From: Epiperipatus broadwayi
Lineage: Eukaryota > Onychophora > Udeonychophora > Euonychophora > Peripatidae
Direction of reading: 5' to 3'
DNA length: 64,000 bases
NCBI GenBank assembly: GCA_028023455.1
Contig: JAQFVV010000031.1
Span: forward strand, 2,108,001 to 2,172,000
The position numbers and the translations under genes were made by a program. The notes beneath the pieces were generated by a model. It was not told where the DNA came from and made no database searches. It saw only the letters and a list, made by a program, of their open reading frames with translations. Of the stretch, positions 47,936 to 60,540 are shown one piece after another. The first letter of the stretch is position 1. Every line of letters begins with the position of its first letter.

Positions 47936-48012
47936 ATTTTATTATTTTATAACTATAAAATAAAAAATAAAATAATATATAAAAACAAATATTTTTAAAT
48001 ATTGTGTGAATA

Positions 48013-48392
48013 GTACTAACTAACTAAAAAGTAGAAAAATAAAGTAATCTGACTAAAAAGTAGAAGAAACTCAATCTCACTTAATTTGTCATTCTTGAAA
48101 AATATCAGAGATCTCAAGAATCTAGACTTGTTATAAAACAATTAGAAATTGCAGGAATATTGTCATTTTATAAAAGCATTTGAAATCTTTTTGATTTTTA
48201 TGATTTATTTGAACCTCAAATATCTTTTTGAAATGACAATATTCCTACAATTTCCAATTGTTTTATAATGAGTCTAAATTCTTAAGATCACTGATATTTT
48301 TCAAAATTGGCAAATTAACCGGACATTCAGTTTCTTTCTACTTTTTAGGCAGACTACTTTGTTATTATTCTACTTTTTAGTCAGTTAGAACT
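48013..48392. repeat. Foldback element, family 3
   Basis: Arms of ~165 bp are reverse complements. Outer AGTACTAACTAACTAAAAAG pairs with CTTTTTAGTCAGTTAGAACT. Further in, GAAAAATATCAGAGATCT pairs with TGATCACTGATATTTTTC-type sequence, and AATTGCAGGAATATTGTCAT pairs with ATGACAATATTCCTACAATT. Each arm carries CTAAAAAGTAGAA twice, so ends contain both direct and inverted copies. The loop is ~45 bp. No ORF. Confidence 0.88.
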
Positions 48393-48593
48393 GTTTACAT
48401 AAAAGCATTATTTAAAAAAAACAACTTTTTTTACATATATTATTTTATTTATTTAATTAAAAACTCAATGACTATATATATAATGAATAATAACTCAATT
48501 TTTTTCCCATGCATTTATGTAATATATTTGTTGACATAATTTAATAATAAATACAAATATTTTATTTCTTATCAATTAATTTTTCTTTGGTGA

Positions 48594-49137
48594 TGTGATG
48601 CATTATGGCTTCTCCTTTGCCCAGAGAAACATGTTAGCCACCTTATTTTCCCTTTCCATTCCCCATTCTATGTTTTCTCAATATTCTTCTCTACCATGTT
48701 CCATTCCATTTCCACAAAATTATTTTTGTTAACTCTGTGGCCTTTATATCTAAATCCCCCTTATCTTTTCCCAAACTCAGCATAAATACAATAATCCACT
48801 TTCTGTATAATCACTTTGTTCACATATATTCTTCTATGACTTTATTAGTTGTACTTTCTGTTTGTAGGCATTTACATTTAATTAACAGATGTCTAATATT
48901 TTTTATGCCTTCCTTATATAACTTGCAGATTAAATCACCTATATTTTTCCATTTATGTATATATTCCTTTGTTACTAATGATCCTGTTTGAGCCTTAAAC
49001 AGTAAACTATTTTCCTTGCTATTATCATAAATTAACTCTCACCCAATATTCTGTTTACTTCTATATTATTTAAACTTTTTTTACTCTCCATATTAGTTCT
49101 CCATCTCTTCAACTCTCTATTTTTTATTAATGCATTT
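48594..49137 (-). pseudogene. LINE-B, 5'-truncated second copy
   Basis: Aligns with the 3' 0.5 kb of the 43.6-45.5-kb LINE on the same strand (shared, plus-strand sense: GATGTGATGCA, TTCTCC, CCCTTTCCATTCCCCA, TTATCTTTTCCCAAAC, GAGCCTTAAACAGTAAACTA). The frame NALIKNRELKRWRTNMESK matches DALIKNRELEQWRTSMESK of copy 1. Homology stops abruptly at 49137, as 5'-truncated LINE insertions do. Frameshifted and dead. Plus-strand ORF 48737-48991 is a shadow. Confidence 0.88.
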
Positions 49138-49412
49138 CTATGTGGTTCTATCTGGTGAGTAGATCTCACATTAATAGAACCTATGTATATGCATATACAA
49201 TGAAAACAAGTATGGTATGAATGTAGAGTGTGTAACTTTGACACCAACAAAATCTTTGTGATCAATTAGTGACTGAAAATAATATTTTCAGAACTAGATT
49301 TCAATGTCATTGTAAATATGCATACATATTTTAGAATTTAAAGAGATTGTGATTTTTTTTCACTATATTGTAAATTAATATACTATACAGGCTCAAAACA
49401 GCACATATATAT
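49138..49412. other. AT-rich spacer
   Basis: Nothing recognised. Confidence 0.5.
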
Positions 49413-51604
49413 TGTAATGAGCGTAGACGACGTTACATTGTGTTTTTATTATTAAACATTAAATTAAAATAAAAAGTTCGCATTTAAAAATTTTCTTTAA
49501 GAATTAAAAATTGAAATTAAATATCATCTTAAACTCGTATATATAAATCGCACAGAAAAAAAAAAAATTATTAAATGAAAACTTTATTTAAAAAAAAGTG
49601 TTTTAAAACTAAATTTTCAGTAGAGATTTAAAGATAAAAATATGTCTTTAAGTTTGAAAACACATTAATTAATCAGAAATGGAAATGATTGTTTTAATTA
49701 GTTAAATGTTAAACTAGCCTTGGGCATTTAAATGTAAAAACATTGGTCAGATAGGAAAACAATAGAAACAAATAGCCAATGAATGAAAAACAATGGAATC
49801 GGACCTCAGTGAAAGGATCATATCATCATCATGACGTAACGTCCATTGGATCCTTCAAATTAATATAAAAGGACAAGTTTAAAAATTATTAAGGGATTAT
49901 TATTGAGAGATGTGACAGATATGTGTTAGTGCGGAGGTGAAGGAGAAGGGATTGAAAAGCGCACTCTTCAATCCCTTCAATTCTGCTAAGAAAGAAGGAG
50001 AAATGAACTATCGATTTCTACATTGAGGACCAGTTAAAGCAAAAACCTCCGGATGGATAAATAAATCAGCCAACAGAATACCAATCTTAGGATGGCGTGG
50101 GAATTCATGTTCATGGCAAACAACGGATAAAATTGGACGTTTTAAAAAATCATAAGAACTTTATATTCATTTGAACAATAAGAACTCTAAATTTTAAAAC
50201 TTTTTGGTAAATACTGCAATAGAATCCTATCTGACCAAACTAAAATATTTATTAATTAGTTATAATTTTATTTGATGTGTTTCTTTTGTAAAATCATTTC
50301 CATTTATATATTTATTTTTTGTTCTTTAAGTTTTATCATGATTTTTGTTTTTCGTTAAATTAATTATATAAATGTTAAACTTAAGTCAGGTGTGAATGGC
50401 TGTATAGATTTGTAAAGTTATATAAGGGGAGGGTAATCTTAGGTTATTTGTGTCGCAGTTGAATTGGGTCAATGGATGGGATATATTGGTGTGATTAGTA
50501 GATGTAATATCAGATTTGCTACGGGCAGAATCGTTTCATACGCCACACTCACCCATTTGCCTATGGAAGGAATTATAAGATGGAGAACGCAATTCCTTTC
50601 TATGGAGTTTTTTGTTTTTATTGCTCTTCTTGTCAAATAGATGTAATATTCCTATTTGACGAGAGGCAATTTCTTCTCTTAACTTTTTGGTGCTGCCGTA
50701 TTTTGTATTATATTGAATGCATCAATATATCAGATAAATTGACACCAGTTTTGGCTGCGAACCTTTAGCCTAAGGTTAAATAGGGATAGAATGTTTTATT
50801 TTCAAATGCAAATCTATGTAGTCTATTCATACTCGACACTAAATAAAAATGCATTAAATTTAAGTTGTTTATAGATGCTTGCATGGATTGGTTATCAGTT
50901 AAGTATGTTTTGGGTTTTCATATTTGATCAAAATATATAGACATTTGATAAATAATGATACCTTACGGTGAATATCTAAAATGTATTTATTCGGATGTCT
51001 TTTAAGTTATTGGTGACAATGCAAGTATCTTATGGTGAATACTATTGGGTTACTTATAAATTTCCCTCTGCAATTGTCAGTATCAATGATTTTATATTTT
51101 GATCATTTATGTTTATTTTGAAATGTTTTTAACCGTTGTAATCTATGTAACCGATCTATACTCACCATTATTAAAACAAATTTTTATAATTCCATCTGTG
51201 CGAACTTAATTAAAATGTAAACTTATAACATAATAGAAATTAAAATGTAAATTAAAATCTAAAGTAAAGTTAAAAATAATGTTAAGTGTTAAAATGTAAA
51301 CTGATACTAAAACAATTTTCAATCTTATATATATGTGCATAAATAAATGTTTGTATGCTAATTACTGGCAGTGGCTTATTTTATTCTTTTTTATATACTC
51401 TTAGATTATATTATTTAATCTCTGCTATTCCATTGAGCTAGTGACATGGGCTAACGACCGGAACCAAAATATTTAAAAAAAAAAAAAAAAATTTTTTTTT
51501 TTGACTTACGTATCTGCCTACTTTATAAATTTTTCTAGGTTCAAATGCCTAGATGGCGCCCTGTAGTGCAGTTTACGTAAGTCTATCTTATCCAGATTGT
51601 TACA
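49413..51604 (+). repeat. Candidate solo LTR (~2.2 kb)
   Basis: Starts TGTAATGAGCGTAGACGACG and ends AGATTGTTACA, giving TG...CA ends with a 5-bp inverted terminus (TGTAA/TTACA). ATATAT lies directly outside both ends, compatible with a target duplication but too simple to prove it. Inside, composition is richer in CpG than the flanks, with a TATA box at 49864 and no coding sequence of note. No second copy is in the window, so the LTR identity is inferred from ends only. Confidence 0.4.
49864..49872 (+). promoter_or_regulatory. Strong TATA-box match
   Basis: TATAAAAGG, a near-consensus RNA polymerase II TATA box, inside the candidate LTR, preceded by a CpG-containing stretch with CATGACGTAACG (contains a CRE-like TGACGTAA). 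The start would be ~30 bp on, near 49900. Such motifs also occur by chance in AT-rich DNA. Confidence 0.4.
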
Positions 51605-51629
51605 ATATATATATATATATGTGTGTGTG

Positions 51630-51760
51630 TAATGGTGATTATTTATCTTTTCAACATGTGTGTGATCAGGTGGGTCAGCAATATAAGATGGCAAGGAAAG
51701 CTGAGGGTCGTATGAAAGTCTGAGTTCGAATCCCGCATACATTATATTGTAAATTATTTA
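51630..51760 (+). mobile_element. SINE family 2, copy 3 with intact B box
   Basis: GTGATTATTTATCTTTTCAA matches copy 1 (32.57 kb). 51657-51741 is tRNA-like: acceptor TGTGTGT/GCATACA pairs over 7 positions with wobbles, GATCAGGTGGGTCAGCA is A-box-like, and GAGTTCGAATCCCGC is a good B box. Length of 85 nt recalls class II (Leu/Ser) tRNAs. This copy shows that the family is tRNA-derived, although the B boxes of the other two have decayed. Confidence 0.7.
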
Positions 51761-52154
51761 TTGTCAATGAAAAATGAATGTAAATTGCATACATAAAAAG
51801 GCCCTTCATATTTCACATCTTCAATCTGTATTTGTCATTTGAGATAAAATCTATCTGTGATTCATAAAATGGAGGCTTTATGAATAGAAACTTTATATAA
51901 TAAATTATTTCTCATTGCATAAGCTTAGAGAATATATACACTCACCCAACAAAATGCAAAACGATTTTAAATGAACTCAGTACAATCATTGGAAATTATG
52001 GTAAAAATTAGTTTATAATTATTTAAAATCAAAGGCTACATTTAAAGTTTTAAAACAAAAACTCAAATGCAAATAAAACGTTAATGAACATTGTTATTAG
52101 TTTCGTTCTTGTTTTTTAAAATGTTTAATTTGAGTTGCATTTTTATGTTGGGCT
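51761..52154. other. AT-rich spacer
   Basis: Nothing recognised. Confidence 0.5.
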
Positions 52155-52405
52155 ATTTCCATAATCTAATATTAAATATTGAATGTCATTAGAAAAATTT
52201 AACGTTATTTAAATTTCCCAATTACATTTAACTAGTACTGTCAATGGTCATGCCAACAACACTTGAAGAAGAGATAATGTCTCAAAATGTTGTGCATACA
52301 CTATCCTGTTAGCAATTTATTAACAGTTGAATGTAATTGGAAAATTTAAATAAAGTTATATTTTTCTAAAGACATTCAATATTTAATATTAGATGATGGA
52401 AATTG
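52155..52405. repeat. Foldback element, family 4
   Basis: CCATAATCTAATATTAAATA, TTGAATGTC pairs with GACATTCAA, TATTTAATATTAGATGATGG, and inner AATTACATTTAACT pairs with AGTTGAATGTAATT. Arms are ~80 bp with about 85-bp loop containing AGAGATAATGTCTC, itself a small palindrome. No ORF. Confidence 0.85.
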
Positions 52406-52806
52406 TTCTAAACATATAAATACAACTGAAGGGCCATCACTATAAACCTTTCGGCTAACACAAATGTTTAATTTTCTTTTTTAAATTAATAGATGGAAAA
52501 AACACATGAAACAAAGTTTTTACTGATTTTCAAGGCATTAAAAGCTCAATCTATAATTTCCATAAAATGATTTTTTTTAAAAAAATTAACTTCTAAATGT
52601 GAAAATTCTTATAAGTACTTTCTTACTAAATATCATTATTTACAGTTTTTAAAATTAATTTAAAAAAGACATTTAAACTATTTTAAAAAATTTAGAGGGG
52701 AGGACAAGATAATGTTAAAGAAATTTGAAAACAATTATTTATTTATTTTCTTTAAAATTAATAAGTGGAATGGGGAAAGTAAATGTTAACTCAGTCTTAA
52801 GCCAAT
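52406..52806. other. AT-rich spacer
   Basis: Nothing recognised. Confidence 0.5.
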
Positions 52807-52895
52807 AAACATCACATGACTACCACCTCTTATGCTTGTGTATAACTGTTGTTCAAACAGGCAAAACTCACTATAGCATATGCCACACACAGTTA
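52807..52895. mobile_element. Palindromic MITE family 1, copy 6 (left end only)
   Basis: AAACATCACATGACTACCAC, TTATGCTTGTGTATAACTGT and CAAACAGGCAAAACTC follow the family's outer-to-inner order, then homology is lost. It confirms that the CATCACATGA terminus belongs to the element. Confidence 0.72.
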
Positions 52896-55830
52896 ACTCA
52901 TTCTTGTTAACTAATAACATGTTTTATTATTTTCTTAAAAATAAAACTTCAACTTTCATGCTTATTTACTTCTTATTATATATTTTTAATTGCATACATT
53001 GTAAGGAAAGGTACTTCCATAAGTACAAAATTGACCTACCACTTTAAATGACATATGATGCCTCCAATTTCTATACTAAGATGGGCTCTTCTATTTACAC
53101 AGAACACACAGTGTCATATATATATATATATGAACATAGATTTCTATTTTATAATAATTGTTAGATTATTTAGGAAAGGAATAATTTAATTAAACTGCAT
53201 ATCTCTTTATCTGTAAAAGTAGCCTCTTAGTCCCCAGTCAAAAACTCAAAGGAAAAGATATGAGTTTGATTATAAAGGCAAATAAATAATTTTAAAAGCA
53301 TGGAATAAATAATAAAGTAAACCAGAATTTTAATAAAATATCAAATTTAATACATGTCATGGGTGGTTTACTGTTGAAAGAGTGTCAGGATTTGGAATAT
53401 AAAGACCTTAGATTGATTCCAATTGTGGAATTTTTGGTGCTCAAACTTCATATGGACTCCAAGCAATAAAGTCATTTATTTATTTTAATGAAATAAGAAC
53501 ATAAATATATATGAGTTTAGTATTTATATAATTGATTAATTTAATTGCTTATTAGATTGCTATAAAAGCTAGTCTATCTTTCAAACTTTTATGATAAATA
53601 ATTAATTTAGTTAATGATAAATTCCAAATTAATAAATAATTAATTTAAACAAATAGGATTTACACACTAAGCACGTGCACTATAATGTTGTTATAATAGC
53701 TCAATGATGTCTTGTTGAGTACTGAGAATACTCTCAAACCAAAGCACAAGATAAACACTTTTGAAAAGATTCTAAAGCATCTTAGTTTGAGAGTGTGAAA
53801 ATGTTTATTCACTTTACATACAATTGACAAACCTATATTTAGAGAAAAAATCTAAAGAAATGAAATTAATAAATCTTATCAGAGATGTCTTAAGTGAAAT
53901 TAAATATAATTTGCTAATTATAAATGATTATATATGCATTCTTTAAAAGATAATATGTAGCTAACTTTAATTTAGTCATATTTGATTAAAATAATATGAA
54001 TTATGCATTAATAAAATATAATAAATCAAACATTTAAATATGATATCCGCAAGATTTATTTAGTGTTAAAAAATTCTTCATTTCAGCAATCCATAACAAA
54101 TTTACATTAAAAGTTGTCAAATACAACTTCTTTAAACTAACTTTTATAACTGAAAAATAAATTTTACATTTATTTTCTAATAAGCTATATGTTTATAGCT
54201 TAGTAATTTCCCTAAATTTCATTCTATAGTTTTAATTAGATATGATCTATATATCAACGACTTATCAGCATATACTGATAACCAGTTCAAGTGGTAGGCA
54301 AATGATTAATTTAAAGATGCTTTCTTTCTATCCAATCATGCTGTAATCTTTTCAGCCAAAAGAATTACTAGATTTGCCATTTAGTTCTTTTAAAATCTTT
54401 CATTACAAATCTTTAACCTTCCATGTACTAATGTAGAAATCAACTATTAATGATTTGTCTTCTATTATTGGCTGATAAAAGAATTAACTTTTTAAACATT
54501 AATTGCCAAAACAAAGAATTTATAGATTGCATTTATAACTTAAAGATTATTTTGTAAATCATCTAAAGACTTTGAAAGTTAATAAAACCTTATTTTGTAG
54601 TCTTTTTTTTAATTTTAATTTTTAATACAAGCACTTATTTATTTTAGATATCTGCAAATCTAAATCTATTACTAGTTATTCTTATCAGAAGAAGTCTAAG
54701 GATAATCTGAACTGGGCAGATAAGGATAAAAGAATTAGCTATCTAGAAAAAAATGAAGCAATACCCATCTCAGAAAAAAAAAATTGTAATGGCAGTTATT
54801 CAAAAGGTCATGTGACATTCAAATGTCAAAGAGATGGATTGAGTACTACCACATTTAATTGGCTAACTTTTCTTAGGAGAGGATTGAGAAATCTTTAGCT
54901 CATGCATATGCTTACATTGTCAATTTTTTGAACTGCACAAGTCACCCCAGAATAATAAATATTTATTATATTTTAAAAACAAAAGTACTTTTGTGTGATT
55001 TAAAAAATACTTAAAATGTCAAAATTATAGAAAATTATTATTATGCATATAATTCAGTATTTCATCAGAATATTTTAAGTTTCTTCAACCATCTGATGAA
55101 GGGCAAATAGAATATTTAAATATAATTAGTATGAAAAAGGTTAGAAATAGATGCTGGCTTCAGAAATGTTTTAATTTGTTATAACTTATAATAAAATATT
55201 TGCACATAGAATCACATGTCATTTGATAATGCAGATTTTACTAATTAAATCTTTTATTTACATCAAAATTCAAATTTAATCAAAATTTATCAGAAAGTAG
55301 CACATTTTCCAGCATCAATTCTTAAACATGTTCCTCTGCATCACTATAATTTTATAATGATGCTAAAATGATATCATCAAAAATTGTTAGCATCTTTCTT
55401 CATTTATTATCAGATTCATGGGTTTTTTTTTTTTGACTTCCTGAATTCATGCAGATTTCTTTAAAAAAGGATATTTTTGAAGTCACTGTTACCAATATTC
55501 ATTAATAATATAATTTTGGAATCATCAAGAATATTTAATAATTTAAAAAAGGTAAAAGCAGACCATATGCTAAACATATATAAGAGTAAGAGATTTCCCC
55601 CACAAAACACTGAAAGCTATACTATGTTTTTTTTTGCAATCAGTGCATTAATAATCATCTTATTAACACAACTTACTGTGTCTTTTATCTATTAGCTAAT
55701 AATATCTAGATGACCATTTACAAACTAGATTTGCTAAGAACTTGTAGCCAAGACAGTTAACATTTCAAAATAAGAGTCATAGATCAATTCATAGATCACA
55801 TGACCATATCTCTTAAGTTTGTAAGTTATA
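52896..55830. other. AT-rich stretch, nothing recognised
   Basis: A weak inverted pair ACTCTCAAAC/GTTTGAGAGT (53729-53797) is the only structure noted. The ORF at 55477-55695 has no motif. Confidence 0.5.
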
Positions 55831-56421
55831 AACAGTGAGGATTGCCAATGCCTCTACAAGATTTATCATAAATGCTTAGCCAGAGCCAGCACTTAAAATA
55901 TCTCTGTCAGGAACCCCTCCCCAAACCCCTGACCATGGTTTCATGCTTTGGCACTCCTCAGAGAGGTGTCAGGGTAGATTCAGACACTAGATCTAAAAAT
56001 ACCAACCCAAAGCTAAGCACCTCGCTAAAAGTTATCTATTGAGTGGAAAATCTGAAATTTTCAGACATCTACATGTCTTCAAACCAATTTTATATTGCTA
56101 TGACTACTAATATATGGTATGGCTGAAGATCTATCAGCCCCATATAGCTATTTGAGTTGGATAGCTGGGTTTGAAGACATGCAGATGTCTGAAAATTTCA
56201 GATTTTCCACTTAATAGATAACTTTTAGCTAGGTGCTTAGCTTTGGGTTGGTATTTTTAGATCTAGTGTCTGAACCTACCCTGACACCTCTCTGAGGAGT
56301 GCCAAAGCACGAAACCATGGTCAGGGGTTTGGGGAGGGTTCCTGACAGAGATATTTTAAGTGCTGGCTCTGGCTAAGCATTTATGATAAAGCTTATAGAG
56401 GAATTGGCAATCCTCACTGTT
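55831..56421. repeat. Large near-perfect palindrome (foldback family 2, full copy)
   Basis: A 591-bp element whose halves are reverse complements with few mismatches. AACAGTGAGGATTGCCAAT at the left end pairs with ATTGGCAATCCTCACTGTT at the right. Pairing continues through GAGCCAGCACTTAAAATATC, CCCCTCCCCAAACCCCTGAC, GACACTAGATCTAAAAATAC, CCCAAAGCTAAGCACCT and GAAATTTTCAGACATCTACA. The centre (~56095-56165), about 70 bp, resembles 9120-9200. Arms are GC-richer than the flanks. No ORF. Transcription would give a long double-stranded RNA. Confidence 0.92.
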
Positions 56422-56789
56422 TAGTTAACATTCAGATTTAAAAAAAGAAAATTTTTCAGGTCAGAACAGACTAGACATCTTTAAGAATGCACTTTGAAGC
56501 ATTTATAATAAAATAAAAGATTATAAAATACAAACCATAGACAATGATTATGTGATTTTCAAAATAAGTTACCAAAAATTTATAATTTTTATTGATTTTT
56601 TAAAATTTCATTTATATACACATTTGGTAATTAAAAACAACAACAATAACAAATACTTGTATTTCACTGATAATTAAAATAATTTCTTATTATTTTAACT
56701 TTTTTGCTTTTTTTTTTTTTAAAAAAAAAGCCTCACAATCTATGGCTGCTGCTTTACCTGCAATGCACATGACTTGGGGGTGAAATCCA
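56422..56789. other. AT-rich spacer
   Basis: Nothing recognised; poly-T/poly-A junction near 56710. Confidence 0.5.
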
Positions 56790-58330
56790 ACAGAACAAGC
56801 CCATCGCCATACAACTTTATATATCTGAGACATTTGATTCAGTCAATATCATCATACTATTGAATATTTTGGAAGGCCTTGATGTTCCCTCCCAGATAAT
56901 TCAGATACTGGACAACTTACTACACAATAGGGAAATACACATATCACTCAATGGTGAATATACAAACAGTTTTACTCCCAATACTCCAATCCCACAAGGC
57001 TCTCCTCTCAGTGTTCTCCTGTTTGCCTGCTACATTAATCCAAGACAACCTACCTGGAGTATATATACCCAGACTCAAAAGAGCGATCAGGGCAGTCACT
57101 TATATGGATGATGTCTTGATCATTCTTCCAGCCCAGAAATATTTAAGCACACTATATGAAATACTGGATAAATATACCAAACAATCAGACCTAAAAATAA
57201 ATACAGAAAAATCCTTAGCTTGGACTATCCTATCTGAAAAAAAAATCAAATAGTGCTTCCAAGCTGAACCACAGAAATTTTTGGGATTTAGTATTTCAAA
57301 ATTACAATCAGCAATGTCTAAAGAATTTCAGGCAAAAATCCTCCAGTCCACAGACCTGATCACAAAGACCCTCTCAAAAGTATACCTTTCACTCTATGGT
57401 AAGGTCTCACTGCTAAGTATTAAAATATATAGCAAAATAGCATACTACCTACCAATGATGAATGCAAATAAAACATTTATCAAGAGAATTGAGCACTATT
57501 GCTCAAGACTGCTATGGAAAAGGCACGCATGAGAAGCATGTGAAAAAACAAAAGACTAAATGGAATGTCACTACATTCAATCCCTGCAATTAATTATCAG
57601 AAATCGCACACTCTGATATATAATCTAGTACAAAAGTATGGCCATGACCAGATCACTGAATCCATAATACCTACTAACACACCTCCCCCCAAAAAATTAA
57701 GCTGGATTGACCACCTAATCATGACAACAAGCCAACAAAATATAAATCCACATAACAACTACAAGAAAGATCAAGCTATGAGATGCCCACCGCATCCTAA
57801 AACAAATATTCAAAACTTTACTTCAAGATTAGGAATAACTAGTCATAAACTAATTATTCTATTCAAGTATTGGGCTCTAGAACCAAAATACTTAGATTAC
57901 TTACTTAAAATTAATCTGGATGCCATGCCAGTCAACTGGTTCCTCAGATATAGAAAATGTAACACCAAAGTCCAATCAATTTGCCACAGCTGTGGCAGGG
58001 ATGAGGAAACATTTGACCACATAATTAAAACAGGCATGGGTCTAGATAATATAAAAAAATAATATTTGATAATGCAAAGATAGATTATTACAAAATACTT
58101 AACATCAAAGAATGCATTCGCGGAAGAGATATTCCTACAATCAGGCTAGCAGTTTTCATCACCTATGCCATATGGTTTGTTAGATGCAAGGCACAATACC
58201 AACTTCCCAAGCCAGATGAGAATGCACTATTTAATCAAAGCATGAAAAAGATTAAACAGAGAGACAAAACTCTTGCAACAATATTCATTTTTCAAGAGAC
58301 ATGGAAGCTATTTCAGACCTGTCAATAGAG
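56790..58330 (+). pseudogene. LINE-A reverse transcriptase pseudogene
   Basis: In order: TFDSVNIIIL (RT motif A, with the catalytic Asp), IPQGSPLSVLLFACYIN (motif B), TYMDDVLIILPA (motif C with both Asp), FLGFSISKLQ (motif D/E region, F-L-G). Then a thumb/connection region, and a C-terminal CHSCGRDEETFDHII (C-x2-C...H), ending IWFVRCKA...ETWKLF before the stop at ~58328. Frames change at about 57110, 57250, 57530 and 58060. The catalytic residues are intact but stops and frameshifts kill it. The endonuclease part is absent (5' truncation). An AATAAA lies at ~58490. ORFs 56860-57111, 56951-57253, 57281-57532 and 57565-58062 are its pieces. Clade not assigned. Confidence 0.9.
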
Positions 58331-58787
58331 TTAACAATGAACTTAACCTAAATATCTAACCCTGTTTTAACTCAATAATGTTAATCCCATAACTTATTTA
58401 TTATTGTAAATTTTCATTATACATATTTATAATGTACCATCCACATTTATACTCATCTCATAATTAATGTAACATAGGTATTAATTAGTTTAATAAATGT
58501 TTTTGAGAAATATACGAGAATTTTCCAAATAAGGTTAGGATATTTTCAAGTGTACCTATCTAATCCAACTTGCTATTCAATATTCTTCCTTAAACAGATA
58601 TCTAGCAATATTTGGTTCAGAACAACCTGCCTTGTCAGATGAATATTGATGTATTGGCTATAACAATCAATATAATTCCAACCTTCTCTATCAGCTGGAG
58701 AACAATGTCATGCAGTTACAGAACTTTGCCCATTGGTTTATTTTTGCTCTTTTTTATTTTTAGTTTCTGCTAGTATCTATAAATTGA
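58331..58787. other. LINE-A 3' region and spacer
   Basis: Probable 3' untranslated part to about 58500, then A/T-rich sequence. Confidence 0.4.
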
Positions 58788-58862
58788 AGAGTCTGTATGG
58801 CATAATGTTTAATACATCAGATAGCCATGCTTATGACACAGGGTTCAAATCAGATTGAATAT
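58788..58862 (+). mobile_element. tRNA-derived SINE head, copy D
   Basis: GGGTTCAAATC fits the B box, and TATGGCATAATGTTTAATAC has A-box-like form and spacing. The acceptor pairing (TCTGTAT against region near GATTGAATAT) is poor. No target duplication found. Possibly an old SINE. Confidence 0.5.
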
Positions 58863-60141
58863 TTACTCAGACTTTTCTTTTAAATACAAGCAGGTTTAGG
58901 ATATTTATTTCAGAGAGCTCTCCTAATCTAGTTCATCATTTAATTATTAAATAAATCGACACAATATTCTTAGTCAATTAAAGTGCAGTTTTTTTTTCAT
59001 TATTCCTTTTTAGCTGAGGAGTGGCAATGGTGTTAATGATAGTGCCTTGCAGTAGGCTATTTAAGAAACTTTTATCTTCTTTACTATTTCTTTTGGCAGA
59101 GGGGTGCTAGTTAGTGATGATTATTATTTTGCTTTGCTGAAGACTATTTAAATCCGTTTCATTGCTTTATCCACAAACTTATATAATTTCATCTACGTTT
59201 GAGCTATTACTATTAATATTTACACATATTAACTAATGTTTAATTTAATATTTGGGGGTGGTTTATCCTCTGATTATTTATAGTGATTTCAGAACGACTT
59301 ATAATTGTATTTAAATAACATAAATTACGCTCTGCGTTATAGCATGCTATACGATCCGAGCTAAAGTATGGAGAGGGGAAGGCGCTTATTGATGATTTGT
59401 TTTTGTTTATATATAGATCGTTGGGAGTTTACGGTAATTTCAACTTTAATTGTAACCACATATATTCATCTTTATATTTATTATTATCTGTGCTAAAATG
59501 ATAAACGTTGTAGTTTTTTTTTTTTTTTAAAAAAGAACCATTTAATTATCTTTCCAAGTCTTTTAATCCAAAATAAATAATGAGCATAGTTAAAAGCAGT
59601 TAGTCTGCGACTTGGGAATCAAATATAATGTTTTGTCACAGAAGAAAATATCTATATACCAGCTATGCTTGATAAATTCTACCTCACTAAGTGGGTCACA
59701 TTAATTGAAAGCTCAAAAAATATATATAGTTGTGTTTTTTTTTTAAAAAAAAAAACAAAAAACAAAGTTTGTTACACTGTAGTAGTTTTTAAAAAGCTAT
59801 ATAGCTTTCTAGTTTAAAACGTTTCAGAATTTTCAAAAGTTTGTCATTATAAAATTAATAAAATGAATACCTAGATTACGATTACTTACACAATATATTA
59901 TTATCTGTTAATAGTAATAGCCCAAAGACATAAAAATAGTAATAATGTCTGGGTGTTCTGAAGCAAGCCTTAAGCTCTTTTTGGTATATACAAAGAGAAA
60001 CCATTATAGAAATGTTTATATTTTCTTCACTTACTCGTTCTTTCTCTTTGGAAGTGATATCTCTGAGAATTTTATACATCTTTCAGAAGCCTAGCGGTAG
60101 AAAACACTATTATCCAAATCATATTCAATAATTAACTGCCT
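58863..60141. other. Spacer with a few CpG-containing segments
   Basis: 59330-59460 has several CpGs (GCTCTGCGTTATAGCATGC; ACGATCCGAG), unusual for this window, but no gene signal. The 65-codon ORF at 59882-60079 (minus) has no motif. Confidence 0.45.
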
Positions 60142-60254
60142 CAGTGGTGAGCTATAAAATTTTATATTTGGGCTCGCTCATTTTTTTTTTTTTGTAAAAA
60201 GAAGATATTATACTTTATTAATACTCAGCTCGCTAAAAAAATTTATCAATGATA

Positions 60255-60540
60255 AAGTCAAAAATCAAAATGCACTCTCAATTTTCCTCTCCTTTGCAAT
60301 CTGGCTAACCAGATGCAAACACGTAATTAATAATACTATATCCAATATCTTGGAAACCTTCAAAACATTAATTAAGAGCATCAGCATCAGAGACAGAATG
60401 CTAGCACCAGACTGGCTGCATAAAGAAACATGGTCCAAACTCATGTTAACAGAAGAACAAGAATCATAGAATGACTCCACTTACGCCGTCACCTCAAGCC
60501 TCCACTTTGCAGCGACACAGACTAAATAATTTCAAGCTGT
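60255..60540 (+). pseudogene. LINE-A 3' fragment nested in the hAT element
   Basis: One frame reads ALSIFLSFAIWLTRCKHVI, then SIRDRMLAPDWLHKETWSKL, then a stop at ~60467. It aligns with the end of the 56.8-58.3-kb LINE (TYAIWFVRCKAQ; KQRDKTLA...ETWKLF). The 5' truncation is extreme: only ~70 codons and a 3' tail with a TTAAAAAATG edge. Same strand as the other LINE-A copies. The minus-strand ORF at 60265-60480 is a shadow. Confidence 0.72.

Noticed and set aside
59330-59460. CpG-containing segment as a possible promoter or exon
   Set aside because: No splice, ORF or TATA arrangement could be supported, and no LTR-type ends were found.
59882-60079. 65-codon minus-strand ORF next to the hAT element
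   Set aside because: No recognisable motif, and it lies outside the hAT termini.
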